Notes: generated by a model from the letters alone, not told the origin. A stretch of DNA of 64,000 bases from an uncultured Dehalococcoidia bacterium (GCA_951812795.1 OX638325.1:1636277-1700276); one strand, 5' to 3'; counted from the first letter of the stretch, positions 9,243 through 16,602 are shown. Made by a program: numbers and translations.

Positions 9243-10045
9243 TGCTCGATCTCCCTCAAGATGGCGTCGATTATCTGCGACATGTTGTCGAAATCACGTG
9301 CTCCGCGGAACTGCAAACGGACTTCCTCGCCATTCTTGTCGACATACGCGAGAAAGATAGTTGGAGTGGATTGTACGCCCATCGCCTCGCCCCGCGCCCG
9401 GTCGATCTGCCACGTCGCATTGTGCCGACCCGACACCAGACACTCGTTCATCGCCGTCGCATCCAGATCCAGTTCCGGCACCAACTCCCCAAACAGCGAC
9501 TCCGAAATCTCATCCTGACGCTCGTAGACCGCATCCACGTATGCCCCGAAATGCTCCGCCCCTTGCTCGCCTGCGCACTCGGAATATTCGGCCCCGATCG
9601 CCGACTCCTGAGACAGGATCGGAAAGTGGAAATATATCGACCTCACCAGCCCATCGGCGATATACGTCTCACGCATCTGGGCAACCGTCCCGCGGTGCCA
9701 ACTACCGCAGTGCGGTCAGACGAAGTCCGAGAATTCGAACATCGTGATCGGCGCATCGGGATCCCCTAACGAGTTGTAGCCCCGATTGGGCACATTCACG
9801 TTGGCCTGCTTCTCAACGACCTGTTCCGCGACCTCATCCGTCACCACAGCGGTCGCCGTCGGCACGCGTGTCGAAGTTGGGACCGCCGTGGCCGCCTCGA
9901 CAACTGTCTGAGAATCTGGCGGCACCACCAGCTCCGCCGTCAGAGAACTGCCACCGGGCCCGCCTTCATTCTGAACCCCGCAGCCAACCAAAACAACCGC
10001 GCCCAACAGCACCAAGCCAACGACGGTCACGGAACGGAACAACAT
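9239..10045 (-). CDS. DsbA-like lipoprotein thioredoxin with in-frame TGA at the redox Cys (probable selenoprotein)
   Basis: Two abutting frames join into one 268-residue protein if TGA 9716-9718 is read through. Upstream are a lipoprotein signal (MLFRSVTVVG..., lipobox VLVGC with Cys22), a Thr/Val-rich linker and the start of a thioredoxin fold (PITMFEFSDFV). After the TGA the frame continues PHCGSWHRGTVAQ and through a typical DsbA/thioredoxin_4 domain with the cis-Pro segment STPTIFL. The TGA is codon 110, exactly where the first Cys of CPHC belongs, giving UPHC with resolving Cys113. A candidate SECIS hairpin lies just downstream. Alternatives are a nonsense mutation or sequencing error (TGC or TGT to TGA). 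The start at ATG 10045 is chosen for the lipoprotein signal; the frame is open to 10168. It is coupled to the downstream dehydratase by a GTGA overlap. Confidence 0.75.
9680..9699 (-). promoter_or_regulatory. Candidate bacterial SECIS hairpin
   Basis: Counting from the TGA in mRNA sense, bases 17-20 (GGCA) pair with 33-36 (TGCC) and 21-23 (CCG) with 29-31 (CGG), leaving one bulged T and the 5-base loop CGGGA. The loop begins 23 bases after the TGA and has G at its second position, which fits the published bacterial SECIS rules (apical loop about 16-37 bases away, G in the first two loop bases). A competing 7-bp stem (bases 6-12 with 20-26) is also possible, but its loop is only 12 bases away. 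The hairpin is by eye; folding energies were not computed. Confidence 0.5.
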
Positions 10046-10160
10046 TCGATGAATTCTACTTTGCCGACGGCTAAAGCCGTTCAACCCCATGCACCTTTCG
10101 ACCGTGGACACCATCACAAAACGCCCGTTATTCCACCACGTATGCCCGGCACCTCCCCGG

Positions 10161-10203
10161 GCCCTCACCCTAACCCTCTCCCGCCCAGCGGGAGAGGGGA
10201 CAC
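10161..10203. repeat. Interspersed hairpin repeat (CTCCCGC/GCGGGAG type)
   Basis: A CCCTCACCCTAACCCTCTCC lead is followed by a GC-rich hairpin with arms CTCTCCCGC and GCGGGAGAG. The same element occurs near 54203, 56987, 57582, 60747, 61126 and 61845, and in reverse inside the MFS gene near 18325. It is a dispersed, REP-like palindromic unit typical of the spacers in this window. Confidence 0.8.
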
Positions 10204-11256
10204 GTTGTTGCTTGAGAAGTAACTGCGGTGATGTTTGGGGGGGGGGCGGTGTGCCGTGTTTTTCTGGGTTCCCGCGTCCGCGGGAATGACAAGGTAGCCC
10301 GTGGTTTTGGGCTGTTCTGGGAATGGGTATGTTGGTATGGCCTGCGGGGGTGTTGCAGGTTTTTTTGTGGGAGGTTGGTATACCCCCTTTGTCCTTCGGA
10401 CATTTCCCCCGCGAGCGGGGGAAACCCTAGTGGTTCTTCGGACAGTTCCACCGCCTAGCGGAGGACGTCCGAATGGGTTTTTCATCGCCGCGCTTGCGGG
10501 GATTGGACGTGGGCCCGTCCTTTAATTCCAGCGTCTGCCCACGTTGCCAGACCGTGGGCCCGGAGTTCGGCCGCTTGAGCTGTGCCGCTCTCCATCGCTC
10601 GGTTAGTCCCGAGCTGGTGCTGTAGCCGCGCCCTGTTTGTTTTCGAGGGCCGACGTCTGCCGGATTCACGAACGTTCGCCCAGCCCTTGGACAAAGGTGC
10701 CGCCGGTGGACCCCCTCTTAATCTCCCCCTGAGAGGGGGAGGGAGAAAGGGTGCGTTCCGTTTTGCGCGGGCGACCACGAGGGTCACCCCTACGGGGGTA
10801 CTTTTGTCTGGCTCGTGTTGCGGCGCCTGCCATGGGCGACGCGACTGGACCTTGTAGCAGCGTTCGTTTCTAACGGTCCCTCCCGACGTTGCATCTTGTT
10901 TGCTCAAGGATGCCGAGATCAGTCGTCGACTGTGTTGCTCTTGCGTTGTTGCGTTCACGGTCTTGGGCTTGGTCTCGGGTTTTTGTCGGCAGGGTCTAGT
11001 TGAGGTCGTATCCGCACCCGTCGGCGCGGCGATGTTTGTTGTTAACAGTTCTTATATTAGCACGATTGTATCGGTTGTCAAGTGGGGTTTGAGCTAGGAT
11101 GGGGAGGAATTGGAAGGATTTTTAGGATGGTTGTGCTTGGTGTGGGGTTCGTAGGCGGGGGTGTGTCGGGATTGGTCGGCGGCTTCGTGTGAGGTGGCGA
11201 GGTGTCGGGAGTGATGCATCCTAGTTTTCTAATACGACGCGACCGGACCCATCACA
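10204..11256. other. Gene-free spacer built of repeats
   Basis: No credible gene. The stretch is G-rich and holds a TTCCCGC-GTCC-GCGGGAA palindrome near 10270, a CCCCCGC-GAGC-GGGGG palindrome near 10407, a CCCCTGAGAGGGGGAGG unit near 10725, and one copy of the AACTAGGATG...GGAAGGATTT...AGGATGG repeat at about 11091-11131, with an inverted trace of it near 11217. All open frames here are translations of repeat DNA (Arg/Pro/Gly-rich, overlapping in several frames), so none is called. Confidence 0.7.
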
Positions 11257-11412
11257 ATGACCGTCGGCGCTCAGCTCATAGTCTCCAACACCAACTCCTA
11301 CCCACTAGCAATCGCCTATTCTGAACTCCCCTACTACAGTATCGCATTGACATCGCCGCCTAACGTCCACGACGGCTTTTACCAAGTCTCATTCCGCCCA
11401 GGCCTAGCCTAG
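11257..11412 (+). CDS. Possible small ORF, 51 aa (unsupported)
   Basis: An ATG-to-TAG frame in otherwise repeat-rich DNA upstream of the CBASS operon. The product (begins MTVGAQLIVSNTNSYPLAIA) shows alternating hydrophobic residues and no known motif. It could be a degraded gene end. No ribosome binding site is visible. It is listed only because base composition changes here from G-rich repeats to ordinary sequence. Confidence 0.18.
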   Translation: MTVGAQLIVSNTNSYPLAIAYSELPYYSIALTSPPNVHDGFYQVSFRPGLA

Positions 11413-11469
11413 GTCACGAAGTAAACCCCGATTACGTTGCGACGAGGCCGGACAGGTCCCTCATCGAAT

Positions 11470-11489
11470 AGGATTCCCGCTCAAGAGGG
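11470..11489. repeat. ATTCCC-N8-GGGAAT palindrome
   Basis: A 20-base unit with perfect 6-base arms and an 8-base centre. It matches the form of the neisserial dRS3 element and of the ATTCCGGC-N4-GCCGGAAT units elsewhere in this window (17402, 40019, 60961, 61528, 62182, 62442, and 57237 with CCC). It lies about 110 bases upstream of the defence operon. Confidence 0.5.
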
Positions 11490-11583
11490 AATGTCCAGAG
11501 GATTATGGTGCCTACGCTATCCTGAAACCGAACTCGCCCCAACATAGGTACCACAACATCATTAACCGGTCGTGCCATTTATC

Positions 11584-11589
11584 TATAAT
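11584..11589 (+). promoter_or_regulatory. Candidate -10 box for a leaderless CBASS transcript
   Basis: A perfect TATAAT ends 9 bases before ATG 11599. A transcript starting 6-9 bases after a -10 box would begin at or just before the ATG, giving a leaderless or nearly leaderless mRNA. The -35 region (around TTAACC, about 18 bases upstream) is weak. Confidence 0.4.
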
Positions 11590-11598
11590 CAAAGGCTT

Positions 11599-12177
11599 AT
11601 GGATGACGCAATAAACAACCATTCCGACCAGCACACGTTGGTACTGATGAGCGGAGGAATAGATTCGTCCGCAGCGGCATCTCTTTACGTCACGGAGAGT
11701 CGCGACGTATCTGGAGTATTCGTTGACTATGGGCAGCCGGCAGCCGAGAGTGAATGGGCTGCCGTTCGTCAAATTGCTGAATTTTTGGGCGTTGACCTGC
11801 GTCGTATCGAGTTAGGCTTTGAGCTAGATTCGAGGAGGGGTGAGATTTTTGGCCGCAACGCGATTTTGGCCCTGATTGCCGCTGGCACGACGAACCATAG
11901 ACCTTTGAGTGTGGCCATGGGTATCCACGCTTTGTCAGAATACTATGACACTACCTTGCTTTTCATGCAACACATTCAGCGCATTTTGGATGGTTACTCT
12001 GGTGGAGATGTCAAAGTAGAGGCGCCATTTGTTACAAACACCAAAGCAGAAGTCATAGAAATCGCCAGAAACAATGGATTGCCGTTTCAGTTGACGTACA
12101 GTTGCGAGCGACAAAGCGCTCCTCAATGCGGAGACTGTGGTTCATGCGGTGACCGGATCGCTAATAGTGTCGATTGA
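11599..12177 (+). CDS. cap9: QueC-like 7-deazaguanine enzyme of type IV CBASS (Cap9)
   Basis: A 192-residue PP-loop ATPase of the QueC (7-cyano-7-deazaguanine synthase) family. The ATP-pyrophosphatase loop SGGIDSS is at residues 18-24. A C-terminal zinc site is formed by Cys169, Cys177, Cys180 and Cys183 in CERQSAPQCGDCGSCGDR. QueC converts carboxy-deazaguanine to preQ0. In type IV CBASS operons (CD-NTase plus QueC, TGT and often OGG homologues) the QueC-like protein is Cap9. It is somewhat shorter than housekeeping QueC (about 220-230). No queD, queE or folE is nearby, which argues against ordinary queuosine synthesis. ATG 11599 is preferred over 11572 because a TATAAT box lies between them. 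The next gene starts one base after its stop. Confidence 0.85.
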   Translation: MDDAINNHSDQHTLVLMSGGIDSSAAASLYVTESRDVSGVFVDYGQPAAESEWAAVRQIAEFLGVDLRRIELGFELDSRRGEIFGRNAILALIAAGTTNHRPLSVAMGIHALSEYYDTTLLFMQHIQRILDGYSGGDVKVEAPFVTNTKAEVIEIARNNGLPFQLTYSCERQSAPQCGDCGSCGDRIANSVD

Positions 12178-12178
12178 G

Positions 12179-13132
12179 ATGCGCCAGGCTCAGACGCGGA
12201 GAGTCGCCGGACTGGGCATCGCAACACCCATGATCGTTCCTTCTTTTTCCAGTCGACGATTCCCCGATGTAGCAATGATCCACGCCGCAGTTTCACACAA
12301 CCTATACGGCGTATCACTCGTTAGTGCGCCGGACGTAGCAAACGGATTCCTTCCCGCCGAGGCGTTGTTGGCGACTAACGTGGTCGTGCTTGACAGTGGA
12401 GGGTATGAAACCAACAATGTCTATCCCACTCAAGAATTGTGTTCTTGCGATAACCAATGGTCATTAGAACGGTACCGGACCTCGGTTGCGGACATTCAAG
12501 AATTGGCCAACGTTGTCGCGGTTAGCTTTGACCGCTATTCCGGTCTTGAATCGCAGATTGAAGGCGCTTCAGAAGACATGTCGATCGCCCAGACGGCGTC
12601 CTTCGATTTCTTGATCAAACCTCGTTCGGGGCAACAGATAGTTAACATCGCCGAGTTGTCGCGCCATGTGATGCAACTCAGCCAATTCCCAGTAATCGGT
12701 GTGACCGCGCGCGAAATCGGTTATTCGTTCTTGAATCGCTGTAGATCGATCGTTACTTTGAGAACCATCCTTGACGAATCTCAATTAGCAATCCCGATAC
12801 ATGTATTCGGCGCGATCCGCCCGTTTGAAGTCCTGACCTATTTTCTATGCGGCGCAGACATTTTCGATGGCCTTGATTGGTTGAGGTTTGAATTCAGGCC
12901 TGGCAACGACATCCCTCTCGACTCTATTGCTTGGGAACATATGCAGTGGATTCAACCAGACGAGGCATTGAGGTGGAACTCGTGGTCTAACAATCTGAAC
13001 TTCCTGTATCGACTACAACAAGCCATCCGAGAATACGCGACAGGCGGAGACTTTGATGATTTGACTGATGAATTTCCTGATGCCATCGGTGCAGCGCGGA
13101 TCGCACACTTGGCAGGTGCCCAAACCCAATAG
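12179..13132 (+). CDS. cap10: TGT-like transglycosylase of type IV CBASS (Cap10)
   Basis: A 317-residue TIM-barrel protein distantly related to tRNA-guanine transglycosylase. Recognisable pieces are the opening ATPMIVPSFSSR, VVLDSGGYE (Asp72, matching the general DSGGFQ site), SFDRY (Asp118), and HVFGAIRPFEVLTYFLCGADIFDGLDW, whose FD (Asp230) aligns with the nucleophile region of TGT. The C-terminal zinc cluster of canonical TGT is missing. Such divergent TGTs act on DNA (DpdA) or occur in type IV CBASS as Cap10. The operon partner CD-NTase favours the latter. ATG 12179 follows the cap9 stop by one base. Its own stop overlaps the AGGAGG site of the next gene. Confidence 0.75.
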   Translation: MRQAQTRRVAGLGIATPMIVPSFSSRRFPDVAMIHAAVSHNLYGVSLVSAPDVANGFLPAEALLATNVVVLDSGGYETNNVYPTQELCSCDNQWSLERYRTSVADIQELANVVAVSFDRYSGLESQIEGASEDMSIAQTASFDFLIKPRSGQQIVNIAELSRHVMQLSQFPVIGVTAREIGYSFLNRCRSIVTLRTILDESQLAIPIHVFGAIRPFEVLTYFLCGADIFDGLDWLRFEFRPGNDIPLDSIAWEHMQWIQPDEALRWNSWSNNLNFLYRLQQAIREYATGGDFDDLTDEFPDAIGAARIAHLAGAQTQ

Positions 13133-13144
13133 GAGGATAGATTT

Positions 13145-14026
13145 ATGTGCGGCGGTTCGGGCCGACCGGATTATTGGCGGCGATCTGTTCCACCAACTGT
13201 GGATGTTAACTCACACCTTCGAGACAAACTCCGCGATTTCAATGACCGAGACACGGAGGCGATCCAAAGGCACTTGAGAGGATTGCGCCAAGCTCTTGAG
13301 CGCGACGTCGAAGACGTTATACGTCCACTGTTTGGCGGGTCGATCAGTAGGAACACATACGTTGACGGGTTGAGTGACGTCGACGTTCTTATGGTAATTA
13401 ACGATTCAACCCTAGTGGGGCAGTCTCCCCAACAGGCTATCCAACGCATGGCTGAATTGATTCGACAAAGGATGCCTAGCTCTGACGTATCGACTGGCCG
13501 AATGGCAGTGACAATCAGATACTCGGACGGAATCGAGATGCAAATCCTTCCAGCGATCCGGACACATTCAGGTATTAGGGTTCCTGAGGCCCAGAACAAC
13601 CGGTGGAGTAATGTTGTACACCCTGAGCGATTTGCCCGAAAACTCACGCAAGTCAACGGAGCAAACGGTGGTCAGGTAGTGCCTACCATCAAGTTGATCA
13701 AAGCTGTACTAAATCGTGCGACCCAAAGCGATCGGGGTCGACTCCACGGGTATCATATCGAGTCGCTTGCGATCGAAGCATTTAAGGACTATCGCGGTTC
13801 TCACGACCTAACGAGTATGCTCAGCAGGTTTTTCACCATGGCACCTAACTTGGTGCAAAGACCAATTACCGATCCAACCGGGCAATCGAGGCAGGTGGAT
13901 ACATATTTAGGACCGCAGGGCAGCGTTGAACGCCAAAGGGCGTCAGCGAACCTCCGGCAAGTGAAGCGCAATCTCGACGCTTGCAGAACCACGCGAGATC
14001 TGGATAATCTATTCGACATCGGTTAG
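13145..14026 (+). CDS. CD-NTase (CBASS oligonucleotide cyclase)
   Basis: A 293-residue nucleotidyltransferase of the cGAS/DncV-like type. The active-site motif FGGSISRNTYVDGLSDVDVL has Gly65-Ser66 and Asp78-x-Asp80. The third strand reads GIEMQILPAI, where most families have Asp three residues before the Pro. Here that position is Gln133, with Glu131 two residues earlier on the same face. Family members make cyclic di- or trinucleotides on phage infection to activate an effector. The N-terminus is MCGGSG, an unusual Cys/Gly tail. A strong AGGAGG at 13131-13136, overlapping the cap10 stop, sets the start. The SLOG gene follows by 16 bases. Confidence 0.88.
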   Translation: MCGGSGRPDYWRRSVPPTVDVNSHLRDKLRDFNDRDTEAIQRHLRGLRQALERDVEDVIRPLFGGSISRNTYVDGLSDVDVLMVINDSTLVGQSPQQAIQRMAELIRQRMPSSDVSTGRMAVTIRYSDGIEMQILPAIRTHSGIRVPEAQNNRWSNVVHPERFARKLTQVNGANGGQVVPTIKLIKAVLNRATQSDRGRLHGYHIESLAIEAFKDYRGSHDLTSMLSRFFTMAPNLVQRPITDPTGQSRQVDTYLGPQGSVERQRASANLRQVKRNLDACRTTRDLDNLFDIG

Positions 14027-14042
14027 CGATTTCACGATTCCA

Positions 14043-14885
14043 ATGAAGGGGAAATTTGTACTAATCTCGGGAAGTGCTAACGCCGCATGTCCGCAACTGA
14101 AATTGGAAACTGCGATCGGTTTTGTGCGCTGCTTTACGCGAGAAGTTCTCACCAGGGGTGGTGGCGTGGTTGTGTTGGGTGCCGACGAACGAGCTACGCA
14201 AAACGAACTTTGCGTTCCTCGGATATTCGATTGGGTCGCACTCCGCGAAGTTGAGAATTACGCATCATCGACCACGAATCCAAATCGTCGATTAGCAAGG
14301 ATTGTGATGTCAGATGATGCTAGAGAAAAAAGACTGACTAACCAAAACTTGGAAACTCTCAGGAACCTCGAACAGCGGGAAGTGGTGTCGGTCTACTACA
14401 TACCGCGTCAAGAATTCACGGGTGGCGCGTACCGCTCCGAACAAATAGCCGCGGCGGATGCGATGCTGGCTATTGGAGGAGGCAAGGGTACATATTCTTT
14501 AGGATCCGAGGTGACGGACTTGAAGATGCCAGTGTTGCCATTAGATTTGCAGATAGGTTCTTTAGGTGAGGACGGGGAAGGCGCGTTGGCACTTCACAGA
14601 GAGATGATGGATAATCCAAGCCGTTTCTTTCCGAACTCTCACAATGACGTCATCAATAAATTAAGCCTCGTTAGTCTCAATTCAGGTATCAACGACGTTG
14701 AGAATGCCGCTAGAGCTGCGTCGGATTTAATCTACGCTGAACTCGGATTCCAATCTCCGAAACCGGCTGAAAATTCGGACGGCAAGGCACACGACGCCTT
14801 ACGTTGGTTTAAAGACCGACGAAATCTCCTGGTCATGTTCCGATTTTTCGAACGAATCCGGGACCATTTCTCTTCGTCCGGTTAG
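14043..14885 (+). CDS. SLOG-domain protein, candidate CBASS effector
   Basis: A 280-residue Rossmann-like protein ending the operon. The opening strand and loop KFVLISGSANAA (about residues 4-15), the RGGGVVVLGADE segment (38-49) and MLAIGGGKGTYSLG (141-154) are hallmarks of SLOG (SMF/DprA-LOG) domains, which bind nucleotide-derived signals. It resembles the SLOG half of TIR- or PNP-linked defence effectors. No second effector domain (TIR, nucleosidase, nuclease, transmembrane) is recognisable in the last 70 residues. The IGGGKGT loop matches where LOG-type nucleoside phosphoribohydrolases carry PGGxGT. It may both sense the cyclic nucleotide and cleave a nucleotide. The position after the CD-NTase makes an effector role likely. 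The activity is inferred. Confidence 0.7.
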   Translation: MKGKFVLISGSANAACPQLKLETAIGFVRCFTREVLTRGGGVVVLGADERATQNELCVPRIFDWVALREVENYASSTTNPNRRLARIVMSDDAREKRLTNQNLETLRNLEQREVVSVYYIPRQEFTGGAYRSEQIAAADAMLAIGGGKGTYSLGSEVTDLKMPVLPLDLQIGSLGEDGEGALALHREMMDNPSRFFPNSHNDVINKLSLVSLNSGINDVENAARAASDLIYAELGFQSPKPAENSDGKAHDALRWFKDRRNLLVMFRFFERIRDHFSSSG

Positions 14886-14890
14886 CTAAT

Positions 14891-15133
14891 TCACACCTCA
14901 CCAAAACCGTGCCTCCCCCTCCCCCGATCCGACCTCTCCACCCGCCGCGACGGAACTACAATCCGTTGCCCCTCAAGCCCCTGCAACCCACGCCGCAACA
15001 TCGAACCATCCACCACCGAAATATCCCTCCGCACGCGGATCACGTAGCTCGGATGGACTCCTAGCTTAAACCGGTCAAACGCCGCGTGGTGCAGCCGAAA
15101 TAACAACATCTCGGTGTTCACCGCCCCTCCCAA
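14891..15133 (-). pseudogene. C-terminal remnant of an HNH restriction endonuclease (fragment 1)
   Basis: An 80-codon frame reading LLFRLHHAAFDRFKLGVHPSYVI..., then DGSMLRRGLQGLEGQ and RIVVPSRRVER. This is the C-terminal third of a common HNH endonuclease family in which LC-x-LHH-x-AFD forms the metal site. The upstream HNH half is missing, the Cys before the LHH is replaced by Phe, and the tail is altered, so it is dead. It is on the opposite strand to its neighbours and starts 5 bases past the SLOG stop. Confidence 0.6.
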
Positions 15134-15244
15134 AACACTGCGCCCACCTAACCGCTAAACTACCCCAACCGAGCGCGTCGCTCAAAGGTCCGGTGCCCGC
15201 CGCGTATCACACAATCTCAATTAGCAAACACCAAGGACTTCGGC

Positions 15245-16075
15245 ATGAACTACTGGATCTTCAAAATCTCAGATCAGGACCAATACCCAGATCAACACTT
15301 TCAAACGTACGCGTTCGACAGCCGGCATTCCAAGCTCGTCCAAGACGGCGACAGTTTCGTGTACCTGGATAAACGTCTGGGGCGTTACGGATTCATCGGT
15401 CACGGCGACATCGCTAAGGTATTCGGAAAGGGCGAAAATCAACCTAAATTCGCGCAAGAAACGGACTATGTCGCCACTCTTGAGATCTGCGTCGAATATT
15501 CTCAACCGCTCAGCATCAAAGGGTCAACGATTGAGGGCAGAAGCAACCGAACCAAACTTGGTTTATTCGACCTAAATGCCATCGGATGGTCTCGATCAAT
15601 CGTGCGACTTGATCCCCCGATGTTTGAACGGATCGTCGATCTAGCTTACGGACTTCGATGCGTCACCGTCGACCTGCCAACGGAAGAAGATTACACAGTT
15701 CCCGACGCATGGTCAACGGTTCGTCGGAGGCACAACACGGAGCGTTTCAAAAACGCCGTTTTGGAGAGGCAGCACTACACCTGCACAATATGCGGAACCA
15801 CGCTCCGAGAAGCCTTGGATGTGGCCCACGTTAGCAGCTATGCTGCCGATATCGAGAATCGGGCTAACCCGGCCAACGGGATCGTGCTTTGTGCGTTCTG
15901 CCATCGAGCTTTCGACGGCGGTGTTTTCCGAATCCTAGAAGACGGCAACGTGATAACGGCTCCGAATGTCCACATCGACGACGTGACGGACACGCACCTT
16001 AAAAACCTCGCCGCTAAAGACCGACTAAAGCTTCTTGGTGGTGTAGACAAAGAACTGCTGCGCCTTAGAAATTGA
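15245..16075 (+). CDS. EVE/PUA-like domain fused to HNH endonuclease
   Basis: A 276-residue two-domain protein. Residues 1-140 start MNYWIFKIS and continue with beta-rich sequence (DSFVYLDKRLGRYGFIGHGDIAKVF), resembling EVE or other PUA-like modified-base readers. Residues 170-235 form an HNH nuclease: Cys180-x2-Cys183, LDVAHVSSYA with catalytic His195, the NPANGIVLC segment, and Cys216-x2-Cys219-His220. EVE-HNH fusions are known modification-dependent restriction enzymes. It lies 360 bases after the CBASS operon on the same strand, so it may extend the island. The EVE assignment is by pattern and less sure than the HNH. Confidence 0.78.
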   Translation: MNYWIFKISDQDQYPDQHFQTYAFDSRHSKLVQDGDSFVYLDKRLGRYGFIGHGDIAKVFGKGENQPKFAQETDYVATLEICVEYSQPLSIKGSTIEGRSNRTKLGLFDLNAIGWSRSIVRLDPPMFERIVDLAYGLRCVTVDLPTEEDYTVPDAWSTVRRRHNTERFKNAVLERQHYTCTICGTTLREALDVAHVSSYAADIENRANPANGIVLCAFCHRAFDGGVFRILEDGNVITAPNVHIDDVTDTHLKNLAAKDRLKLLGGVDKELLRLRN

Positions 16076-16144
16076 CGTAATTTCGATCTATCCCACGTAG
16101 CTGCTCTTCCAAGTACGAATTCGGAATATTTCAAACAACATTTC

Positions 16145-16243
16145 TCAGGCATCCCGATGCACAGGTATCGCGTAGTCTGGATGTACGCCTAGGAGCAGTC
16201 GGTCGAATGCCGCGTGGTGCAGCCGGCACAACGACATTCTCAT
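16145..16243 (-). pseudogene. Remnant of an HNH restriction endonuclease (fragment 2)
   Basis: A short frame reads MSLCRLHHAAFDRLLLGV, then HPDYAIPVHRDA and a stop. It is the same family as the fragment at 14891-15133 but diverged, and retains the Cys and His-His of the metal site. Everything before and after is lost. With fragment 1 it brackets the intact EVE/HNH gene, both fragments on the minus strand. Confidence 0.55.
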
Positions 16244-16294
16244 AGACAGGCATGAACTCAATTACCGGATCATTTCCATCAACCTTTTTGACTC

Positions 16295-16585
16295 CTACTG
16301 CGCCATCGACGCGGTAGCCAACCCCCGCACCTCATCCCCCACCTTCTCCTCCGCAACACGAAGATCGTACTGCGACTGAAGATTCAACCAGAACTGCGGC
16401 TCCATCCCGAACCAGTGGCCGAACCGTAGAGCAGAATCCCCGGTCACAGAACGCTTACCCGCAACGATCTGGCTCACCCGGTTCGCAGGCACGTCGATCT
16501 GACGCGCAAACTCGGTCGGCGTGACGCCGAATTCTGCGAGTTCGTCCTTCAATATCTCTCCCGGGTGTACCGCTCTTCTGAACAT
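16295..16585 (-). CDS. higA: HigA-type antitoxin (XRE family)
   Basis: A 96-residue DNA-binding protein. FRRAVHPGEILKDELAEFG is the classic HigA start, followed by a helix-turn-helix (TEFARQIDVPANRVSQIVAG) and the FWLNLQSQYDL motif. It neutralises HigB by binding and represses the operon. It is downstream of higB with a 17-base gap, the toxin-first order normal for HigBA. The start ATG at 16583-16585 fits the family; the frame upstream overlaps higB and is not used. The palindrome at 16907-16939 is a likely binding site. Confidence 0.93.
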   Translation of the reverse strand: MFRRAVHPGEILKDELAEFGVTPTEFARQIDVPANRVSQIVAGKRSVTGDSALRFGHWFGMEPQFWLNLQSQYDLRVAEEKVGDEVRGLATASMAQ

Positions 16586-16602
16586 GGTCCAATCTCCTCG
16601 GA

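Noticed and set aside
9239-9718. Thioredoxin-like gene as two separate genes or a frameshifted pseudogene
   Set aside because: Both parts are in the same frame with a single TGA at the redox Cys codon, no insertion or deletion, and a candidate SECIS hairpin; read-through explains it better.
10165-10960. Several overlapping open frames of 70-160 codons in the repeat spacer
   Set aside because: They are translations of palindromic repeats in multiple frames and strands, Arg/Pro/Gly-rich, with no conserved motif or ribosome site.
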